Part shown: in pieces, positions 7,832 through 14,109 of the stretch | Layout of the letters: each line of letters begins with the position of its first letter | How positions within the stretch are numbered: position 1 is the stretch's first letter | NCBI GenBank assembly: GCA_900128565.1 | Contig: LT635954.1 | Span: forward strand, 1-33,457 | Source: Stramenopiles sp. TOSAG23-6 | Lineage: Eukaryota > Sar | DNA length: 33,457 nucleotides | Direction of reading: 5' to 3' | Made by a program: the position numbers and the translations under genes | Notes under the pieces: generated by a model | What the model saw: the letters and a program-made list of their open reading frames with translations, nothing else | Databases searched by the model: none | What the model was told of the DNA's origin: nothing

Positions 7832-8689
7832 TCATTTCCAAGATAAACTTTTACTATCAATAACAGAAATTCCCGCTTCAGTTGCAAACGATAAAAACTC
7901 CTGAGCATTAGCTTCAAACCCAGATACAGGTGATTGACAATCTTCAAGTAAGAATATATCACGTAATCGTTCTTTTGGCCAACGAGGAACCATATCCCGA
8001 ACTGTAAAATTTACACAATGGCTCATGGCCTGTCCACAAACTAACACACGATTTGCACGAAGAAGTCGAGCAAGAAGCTTTTCATCGTAAAAGGTACGTG
8101 GGTCTGAATCAACAGGAACATCTGCTCTAAATGCACTGTAACATTCAGTTAACATATTGTTTCCTTTTATAAAGTAATGAACTGTTCGACTTTCTTTTTC
8201 TGCCTGCTTCACCCACTTGTCAAGGGCATCATTGATTGAGTCTACAACATTGTGACCACGTGTACCGATGAGACAATGCTCAGGCCAAATACAAAGCTTA
8301 AAACGACCTTGCTTTTCCAACTCTTGACAATATTTCAGCCCCCAGGTCTTGTGAGAGGGATTTCTAGTAGTCCATTTTCCCGAAGTAATATCTTCTGAGG
8401 TAATGATTGTAAATGGTTCAGGAGATGCTCCAGTAGCAGTACTCACCCAAAATCCAGGATGTGCAATGTGCATAGCTTCATGTGTATCCAGAGTTATAAT
8501 AATATCGTTGATTTTATCGCCGTGTGTTGCGATCATGTCAGCAATTCGCGAAGCATCGGCGTCTGCAGTTTCTATGGCTAGCGAGCCACCTGGATGGAAA
8601 TCTACTTGAGGATCAATGATAAACAATGTGGTTCCACCAGACTCGGGAAGCGTGGGAGTGCCATAAAAGTCTGTGCTAGGTGCCTCCAT
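7832..8689 (-). CDS. Isochorismatase-family cysteine hydrolase, nicotinamidase-like, 285 aa
   Basis: Starts at the first ATG (8689), MEAPSTDF. LFIIDPQVDFHPGGSLA gives the catalytic Asp (D26). TLDTHEAMHIAHP supplies the Asp-x-His...His metal site (D68, H70, H77). YFIKG gives the catalytic Lys (K175), and CGQAMSHCV the nucleophile (C225). WPEHCLIGTRG is the usual W-P-x-H-C motif. The full triad and metal ligands fit nicotinamidase, which converts nicotinamide to nicotinate in NAD+ salvage; related cysteine hydrolases share the same residues, so the substrate is inferred. A larger-than-usual loop lies between residues 85 and 130. It is divergent from the coiled-coil gene, with ATGs 160 bp apart. 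The sirtuin on the same arm would produce nicotinamide. Confidence 0.85.
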   Translation of the reverse strand: MEAPSTDFYGTPTLPESGGTTLFIIDPQVDFHPGGSLAIETADADASRIADMIATHGDKINDIIITLDTHEAMHIAHPGFWVSTATGASPEPFTIITSEDITSGKWTTRNPSHKTWGLKYCQELEKQGRFKLCIWPEHCLIGTRGHNVVDSINDALDKWVKQAEKESRTVHYFIKGNNMLTECYSAFRADVPVDSDPRTFYDEKLLARLLRANRVLVCGQAMSHCVNFTVRDMVPRWPKERLRDIFLLEDCQSPVSGFEANAQEFLSFATEAGISVIDSKSLSWK

Positions 8690-8849
8690 TGTCGGTAAGT
8701 TTTGTTCTAGTGTCAAAAAAAACAAAGCTTAATGGATAGATTGCGTCTTCTTGAAGGCTTTTAGTAATATTCTTCTTAAACTTTACTTTACATGACGAGT
8801 GAAGAAGGCGTGAAGAAGCTGCGAGGTGTCAAATTTGACCCGAACCGAG
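8690..8849. promoter_or_regulatory. Divergent promoter between the hydrolase and coiled-coil genes
   Basis: 160 bp between two ATGs. It contains related GTGAAGAAG units (8799-8818) and AT-rich stretches. No TATA box is clear. A 14-bp palindrome just downstream (8869-8882) could belong to this promoter if the true start of the coiled-coil gene is a later ATG. Confidence 0.4.
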
Positions 8850-10364
8850 ATGATTGATTGGTGCAGTTACCGGGTACCCGGTTATCTGAAAATGGTTCCG
8901 GGGTTTTCAAATGCAATTAATATTTGCAACTCAATTCCGAAAATGACTCCTTCGATTGATGCCGAAAGGCAAGCAGTACTCGATGCCAAAGCAAAATTAC
9001 AACATGCTCAGCAGCAGCTGAAACTGGCCAAAGATCGTATGCAGCAACTAGAACCAGCATGGACGACTGGTTATACTTTTCACCACCTGATGGAGCTGGT
9101 CGATCCATACTCAGAGAGTTTTTGCTATGCACTGCAAGAAGCGCAAAAGTTGATGGATGAAAAAGGGAAAGCACATGCTATCCTTTCTTTAATAAAGCGA
9201 AATGAAGATGTACTTTTTTTCAGAGAAGTAATAAAAGAGTTAGTGAGGTTCAAAGATCCCGAAATAACCAAACCATTTTGGAATCACAAAGAAGAACCAT
9301 ACTTTACCGAACCATACTTTACCGTCGATTTCTTGCAGGAGCAGGCCAATATTTTGATCGCGGCGTTTCCCCACAGCCAAGCTCAGGGACTTGACAAAAT
9401 CGAAGCTCTCTCTCTCCAGAAGCATGGAAATGAAGAAATTTTTAAGCAGACAATTATTAAGATATTGGAAAGTTATTTTGAGGTGGGAGATGAGTACATC
9501 TTAAACAACGAATTGATAGAAGCGGCCATAGGGGCTTCGGAAAAACTAAGGACGACATGTCGATTGTATGGTTATGCAGAGTCGAAACTGCAGGACGCAG
9601 CTGATAGAGCAGCCGTTGCTGCAGCCAGAGCTGCCAGAGCTGCACCTGCCATTGATTTTACGATGGAGATTAGGTGGGCTAATATGGAAGGACCTATAGA
9701 AATATACCCATTTACCACTGCCGTTGATGCTGCACGTTTCATACACGCAGTGATTGAACGATATTGTGACACAAGTTTTGACCGTGATCGGCCGCCACTA
9801 GGACCACGAGGTAATTATGACTACTATACATGCATTTGTGGGGGGTATGGAACAGTTCGTCAAAAAAATCAAGCTGGTGGTGGTTGGAAGGAAATTAATG
9901 CAGCCTTTGAAGCACTAAAAGGCACATTAGATACACCAAAAGATAAACTGTTATTGCGTTTATGGTTAGAGCGATTAAAAGACGAGTCTTGGGAAAAGTG
10001 GGACAAGGAAAGACATCTCGAAGAAGTAGAAGAACAAGAACAGCAGGAGGCAGACGATGCACTGAAGGAGGTATGTAAAAGTGATAGTATTAGTACACTA
10101 CTGGCTGCAATCAAGATAGCTGAGGAGAAAGGTATCGTGAGTGAGTCATGTCTAGAAAGCGCTAACGAGTGCTTGGAGTACTTGCAAGAGCAGGAGGCAG
10201 ACGATGCACTGAAGGAGGTATGTAAAAGTGATAGTATTAGTACACTACTGGCTGCAATCAAGATAGCTGAGGAGAAAGGTATCGTGAGTGACTCATGTCT
10301 AGAAAGCGCTAACGAGTGCTTGGAGGACTTGCAGGAAGCGGAGCAAAATAAGAAAAACCATTGA
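8850..10364 (+). CDS. Unknown protein with coiled coil and C-terminal 49-residue tandem repeat, 504 aa
   Basis: I do not recognise a family. There is a stop upstream in frame; the first ATG is 8850, with further ATGs at 8892 and 8943. Residues about 30-65 are an Ala/Gln/Lys heptad-like helix (DAKAKLQHAQQQLKLAKDRM). The middle has an Ala-rich helix (AVAAARAARAAPA), then IRWANMEGPIEIYPF and YYTCICGGYG, which could be a small domain. An acidic Glu-rich stretch (EEVEEQEQQEADDALKEV) leads into two nearly identical 49-residue units ending at the C-terminus. No signal peptide or membrane segment. It converges with the synapsin gene, with stops about 67 bp apart. Confidence 0.7.
   Translation: MIDWCSYRVPGYLKMVPGFSNAINICNSIPKMTPSIDAERQAVLDAKAKLQHAQQQLKLAKDRMQQLEPAWTTGYTFHHLMELVDPYSESFCYALQEAQKLMDEKGKAHAILSLIKRNEDVLFFREVIKELVRFKDPEITKPFWNHKEEPYFTEPYFTVDFLQEQANILIAAFPHSQAQGLDKIEALSLQKHGNEEIFKQTIIKILESYFEVGDEYILNNELIEAAIGASEKLRTTCRLYGYAESKLQDAADRAAVAAARAARAAPAIDFTMEIRWANMEGPIEIYPFTTAVDAARFIHAVIERYCDTSFDRDRPPLGPRGNYDYYTCICGGYGTVRQKNQAGGGWKEINAAFEALKGTLDTPKDKLLLRLWLERLKDESWEKWDKERHLEEVEEQEQQEADDALKEVCKSDSISTLLAAIKIAEEKGIVSESCLESANECLEYLQEQEADDALKEVCKSDSISTLLAAIKIAEEKGIVSDSCLESANECLEDLQEAEQNKKNH
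8869..8882. promoter_or_regulatory. 14-bp perfect palindrome ACCGGGTACCCGGT
   Basis: A perfect dyad near the 5' end of the coiled-coil ORF. Its left part, TACCGGGT, also occurs 100-113 bp upstream of the ankyrin and phosphatase-asparaginase starts. It may be a protein-binding site or chance coding sequence (codons for R-V-P-G). Confidence 0.35.
10044..10337 (+). repeat. Two 147-bp tandem units inside the coiled-coil gene
   Basis: Units 10044-10190 and 10191-10337 are nearly identical, starting CAGGAGGCAGACGATGCACT, and keep frame (49 codons each). They encode helical units with ADDALKEVCKSDSISTLLAA and SCLESANECLE. The near identity points to a very recent duplication or homogenisation. Confidence 0.9.
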
Positions 10365-10431
10365 AAATTGGAATCCCACCATATATTGAGGGGGAAACAT
10401 AACAGCACTGGCTAAATAAAAAAAATTCCAT

Positions 10432-11472
10432 TTATTTTTCCCATGCCTTTTTTGCAATATTTAATACTTCATCTTTAATATATCCATTGTCTTCTGCAGC
10501 ACATTCCGGCATTAGTCCTGAAGATGTTCCATTCATCTCTAATATAAATTCCTTCCCTGTTTCTTCACAGTGTATAGCATCAACTGTTACAATAGTAAGT
10601 CCACCAAAACATTTCGCAGCTTCATCCACCCATAATTTATATCTTTCATTCATTTCAATCTCTTCAATAACACTTGCTCCTACATTCGTCTTCCAGTTTC
10701 CAGAGACAGATCGACGCTGAAATACTCTATAATGACATTTGGAGTCATCCAGACCAATTCTTTGAATACGTAAATCAAACGCACCATTTATAAAAGGCTC
10801 TACAGTACAATATTGATTTGTTGTTGCCAGGATTGATTTTACATCATCAAATCGATTTTTATTTTCTATCTTGATTTTACCATAACCCGCTTGGCCATGA
10901 CCAATTTTGCAAACTACCGGGAAGTCCTCCCACCACATCATGTTACCATGATTTTCATAATACGATTGAGGAATTACTGGGAAGACATCCTCTCCCAATC
11001 TGCTTCGAATTGTTAGAAGAGACGCATGGCTGATAGGTCGCTCGCAAAACATAATAATTGATTCCCAACTATTTAGCGAAGGAACTTGCGAATACATGAA
11101 CCCATATAAAATTTTCCGCCAATCCGTACCTGCACCAACGCCTCTCACTTCGTTTCTTACGAGAACAAAATCGGGTTTAATAAGTTTACGCGAATCGAAG
11201 CGTGGACCATTCTTTGAGCGTACACGAATATGTACAAGCACAGAAGGTGATGCGCCTTTCTCACAGCTTGATGTTAGACTAATGTCAGACCAACCGCACT
11301 GTTCTATAATAATTTCATGATTTTTACCACTAACCATCAAAGTACGCGACGAAGCAAAAATTGCTATCCAATTTGTTTCACCACCATCGATTACAAGAAT
11401 CGTTTTTTTTGGTAAACACGGCGAAGGTGGATTCGAAGGTGCAGGTGACTTTGAGAGCATTCTTTTCAACAT
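10432..11472 (-). CDS. Synapsin homologue (ATP-grasp fold), 346 aa
   Basis: Residues 23-115 match the synapsin pre-ATP-grasp domain: ILVIDGGETNW, then LIKPDFVLVRNEVRG. Residues 118-340 match the ATP-binding domain: PSLNSWESIIMFCERP, FPVIPQSYYENH, PVVCKIGHGQAGYGKIKIEN (ATP-site K189 and Gly-rich loop), TVEPFINGAFDLRIQRIG, the hallmark RRSVSGNWKTNVGAS, ERYKLWVDEAAKCFGGL and EMNG near the end. Animal synapsins bind ATP and synaptic vesicles. This protein lacks their long Pro/Gln-rich tail, with only a short Pro/Ser-rich leader. In a compact protist-like genome a role in vesicle clustering is an inference; an ATP-grasp ligase activity is also possible. Intronless. Start at the first ATG. Confidence 0.9.
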   Translation of the reverse strand: MLKRMLSKSPAPSNPPSPCLPKKTILVIDGGETNWIAIFASSRTLMVSGKNHEIIIEQCGWSDISLTSSCEKGASPSVLVHIRVRSKNGPRFDSRKLIKPDFVLVRNEVRGVGAGTDWRKILYGFMYSQVPSLNSWESIIMFCERPISHASLLTIRSRLGEDVFPVIPQSYYENHGNMMWWEDFPVVCKIGHGQAGYGKIKIENKNRFDDVKSILATTNQYCTVEPFINGAFDLRIQRIGLDDSKCHYRVFQRRSVSGNWKTNVGASVIEEIEMNERYKLWVDEAAKCFGGLTIVTVDAIHCEETGKEFILEMNGTSSGLMPECAAEDNGYIKDEVLNIAKKAWEK

Positions 11473-11769
11473 TTGTAGGTGAACGAAGAAGGTTGGTGAA
11501 GGACTCCGGCTCGACCTTCAAAATATTTTTCGTTGACTTCAAGCGAGTCTCACACAACAATATAAATAGTGAGTTAGTAACTGTTGTCCTATTCGCGACT
11601 GACGCGCTGTCATTTTTTGACTCATTTTTTTTTTTGACTCATTTTGATTCCGAAAGTCAAAAAAGAGGAGCGAGCTTCGTATCTACGACAACAACAATCA
11701 TAATGGATAAATGAATTTAAATCACTGGAGATACGACGCCAGGAGTTTATTTCTTGGGGTATAGGTAAT
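11473..11769. promoter_or_regulatory. Divergent promoter between the synapsin and kelch-BTB genes
   Basis: 297 bp between start codons. Two copies of TGACTCA (11618-11624 and 11635-11641), each in a T-rich context (TTTTTGACTCATTTT), match the consensus for AP-1/Gcn4-type bZIP factors. That assignment rests on motif match alone. Confidence 0.45.
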
Positions 11770-14020
11770 ATGATTGATACATCGAAGTTTTCAGTGCAAC
11801 AACTGAAGAACCAGTTGAAAAAGTATAATCTTGAGGTGGACGATACAACAGATGTAGAAGAAACTTTGGTTCGCGACTCCTTAGAACGTAAACTTCAAGA
11901 AGTACTCACACGCAGTGCAGAACCATACAAGTGGTTTACGTGTCAAGCTTTAGGAGATTTCCGACCTACTCTTCGCGAAACCGTAGGTGCGTGTGTACAT
12001 AAGGATACCTTGTACGTTTTTGGAGGATACTCAAATGGAAGGCGTCTGAATACTTTAGAAATGTATAATTTCAAAGAGAGAAAATGGAAAAAAGTAAAAT
12101 CCAAAGGAACACCACCAAAAGAACGTAGTTGGGTTTCTACTGTAGTGTATAAAGATGAGTGTATTATTGCCTTTGGAGGTCTTGGTGAAAACAGTTGTTT
12201 TTCAGATGTTCACAAATTTACTTTTGCCAACCAAACCTGGACTGAAGTGACATGTACGTTTTCATCATTCCTTTTCAATTTATTTTTTTATACCAAATTT
12301 CGTACCTAACGAATTTCAAATTGTTGAAATTGTTTTTTACAATGCATGTACAGGTTGTGTACCCGAAGAAAGGTCAAAAGTTGATGCATGTATTGTTGGT
12401 GATATATTATATATCTACGGGGGTAAGAATTGGGATGAAATTGCATTAACGGACCTTTATCAACTTGATCTCTCGGCAACTCCTGAACCAATTTGGACAA
12501 AATTGGAACTGTTGGGAAACGGTCCGAATCGAGCAATAAATAACGTTGATGGACTAATCCATCAAATGTTTTATAATGGACATCTTGTTGTTTTCTGGAA
12601 TGGTGTCATTTTTTTTCTACATCTAGAAACCAAAACTTGGCGTCGAAAAATAACGTTTGGAAAGTCACCAAAGTGTATGTTCTATTTTTTTTCAATTTTG
12701 ATTTTTTTTCATACGAAATGTTGTACTTAACGATTTTTTTTTGAAATACTTTTCTAAAATACATGTAAAAGCAGACCAAATGGTACAGGAATTGTGCTAC
12801 ACAACAACAATTTATTAGTATTTCAGTCAGGTGAAACAAATCTAGATACTCAGTCTGAACCACCATACGCGATATTTTCAGTAGTTAATGTTCTAAATAC
12901 GTTTTCATCATTCACTTCATTTTTATTTTTGTAAAGAAACATTTTGTACCTAACAAATGTTTGTACTTGAAATATTTTTTCACAGCATCTATTTAAAAAC
13001 ATTTGAATGGAAAACAGTGAAAACTTCCAGGTATCCTACATCTAGGCTTGGTGCTTCTTGTGTTGTGTATAATGATTGCCTATATTGTTTTGGTGGTTCT
13101 GTTCGTTGTCCTGATACAAACTGGGAAAAGAATCATCATGTACATTTTCAAAATTAAATATAAAAGTTACTTTTTTTGTACCAAAACTTGTACCTAACAT
13201 TTTTTTTGAAGCAAAAAACAATTCTTTCACAATACATGTTGCTACCGATAGCATAGGTGGTTATGCTTATTTAGGTGATTTAAATGGAATGACGCTCGAA
13301 AAGTCAGATTTATCTACACCATATTCGAAATTTGTTCATAATAGGGAATACTGTGACGCTATATTTATTTGTCAAACCCAAAGGTTTTACACGCACAAAA
13401 TAGTTCTTGCGTCTCACAGTGAATATTTTAAAGGATTATTTTCTTTCCCGAGAACTTGGAAATACGATCTTAAGCAGAATTTTGATGGGCAATGTGACAG
13501 TGATGTGGGTAAAGATGTGTACGATGTCAGCGAAGTAACTCCCGAGACGTTTCTTGCTATACTGCAACATTGTTATGATTGCCTTGATTTTGAAGAAACA
13601 GAAATTGATGCCTTGGAACTATTAGAATTTGCGGACAAATATATGTTGTCATCTTTGAAAGATACATGTATTTCACTAATTGCACAAAATTTAGACTGTG
13701 ATAACGTACTTGCAGTATTAACATTGACACAAGGGCGAAATATGAGAGGATTAGCATTGTTGTGCACAAGTTACATCTCCAAACATTTTCAAGATGTTGT
13801 ATCAACACCTGCATTTATAGATTTATGCCAAACGCAACCTCATTTAGTGCAAAACTTATGCAAATATAACACAGCGACAACACTACGGGACAAACGAAAA
13901 GCTCTACTGTCGACAGATATAGATGTAGATATAATTAACTTTAGCCCGGATAAAAATAATAAATTGATTGAAGTATCTGAAAGTTCTCAAAATAAAATGA
14001 AAAAGAGGCGCGCCACATAA
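11770..14020 (+). CDS. Kelch-BTB protein with N-terminal SAP-like motif, five exons, 626 aa
   Basis: Exons 11770-12253, 12348-12674, 12765-12900, 12989-13139 and 13238-14020 sum to exactly 627 codons including the stop. Residues about 4-40 (FSVQQLKNQLKKYNLEV) resemble a SAP-type helix pair. Kelch blades follow: LYVFGG, CIIAFGG, GCVPEERSKV...LYIYGG, and RLGASCVVYNDCLYCFGG. A BTB/POZ domain begins near residue 400 (YCDAIFICQTQRFYTHKIVLASHSEYFKGLF), with BACK-like helices after it and a basic tail (KMKKRR). Such proteins typically serve as substrate adaptors of cullin-3 ubiquitin ligases, although the usual order is BTB then kelch. The complete frame requires GT...AT intron borders. The left palindrome arm ends within the last intron, so this is the only copy with its BTB exon. 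Confidence 0.85.
12254..12347 (+). other. Kelch-BTB intron 1 (94 nt, GT...AT)
   Basis: Begins GTACGTTTTCATCATTCC, core TTTCGTACCTAACG, ends ACAATGCAT. CATGTAC occurs at both borders (12251-12257 and 12345-12351), like a target-site duplication. Removing one copy restores TCTGCVPEER, with the Gly expected in a kelch blade. The CAG 6 nt further also keeps frame but loses that Gly. Confidence 0.7.
12675..12764 (+). other. Kelch-BTB intron 2 (90 nt, GT...AT)
   Basis: Starts GTATGTTC, has the variant core TTGTACTTAACG, and ends CTAAAATACAT. Phase is correct with AT. A GT-AG alternative exists (donor two bases earlier, acceptor CAG at 12771-12773) and also keeps frame, so this intron is ambiguous. 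Confidence 0.55.
12901..12988 (+). other. Kelch-BTB intron 3 (88 nt, GT...AT or GT...AG)
   Basis: Starts GTTTTCATCATTCAC, core TTTTGTACCTAACA, ends TTCACAGCAT. The AT border and the CAG three bases before it give the same frame; the AT version matches kelch-strand spacing one residue better. This is the only intron here with a CAG just upstream of the AT border. Confidence 0.55.
13140..13237 (+). other. Kelch-BTB intron 4 (98 nt, GT...AT), holding the palindrome boundary
   Basis: Starts GTACATTTTC right after CATCAT, core TTGTACCTAACA, ends TTTCACAATACAT before GTTGCTACC. CATGT is duplicated at the two borders. Removing one copy gives NHHVATDSIGG in frame; no nearby AG gives the right phase. 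The inverted-repeat arm ends at 13202, just past the core. Confidence 0.8.
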
Positions 14021-14109
14021 CTCTCAAATGTTTTGAAGTTTTCATTTTAATTACCACAGTCAGTATATAAAGTACAATAAATATTTCACTGAAAATTTGC
14101 TTTTATAAA

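Larger units (their letters stand above)
1..13202 (+). repeat. Left arm of a 13.2-kb inverted repeat
   Basis: Bases 1-13202 are matched by the reverse complement of 20256-33457, with each position x mapping to 33458-x. All translated frames I compared, on both strands, are identical in the two arms, including non-coding shadow frames, so identity is at or near 100 percent. The match stops at 13202/20256: base 13203 is T, while the mirror position 20255 is G where A would be needed. The arm begins inside an intron and ends inside another intron, 4 bases past its CTAAC motif. This is either a true recent palindrome or an assembly hairpin; sequence alone cannot decide. Confidence 0.95.

Noticed and set aside
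9869-10408. 179-codon minus-strand frame opposite the 147-bp repeat
   Set aside because: It is a shadow of the coiled-coil gene: Ser/Cys-rich complement of a clear coding strand, with no independent start context or family.
11361-11714. 117-codon plus-strand frame overlapping the start of the synapsin gene
   Set aside because: It lies mostly antisense to synapsin codons and in T-rich promoter DNA, with no recognisable domain.
12901-12999. GT...AC or AT...AC (U12-type) interpretation of the intron borders
   Set aside because: Border duplications in introns 12254-12347 and 12901-12988 would allow an AC end, but the asparaginase and 200-297 introns have no AC at the required place, and none has the U12 donor ATATCCTT. 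GT...AT fits all of them.
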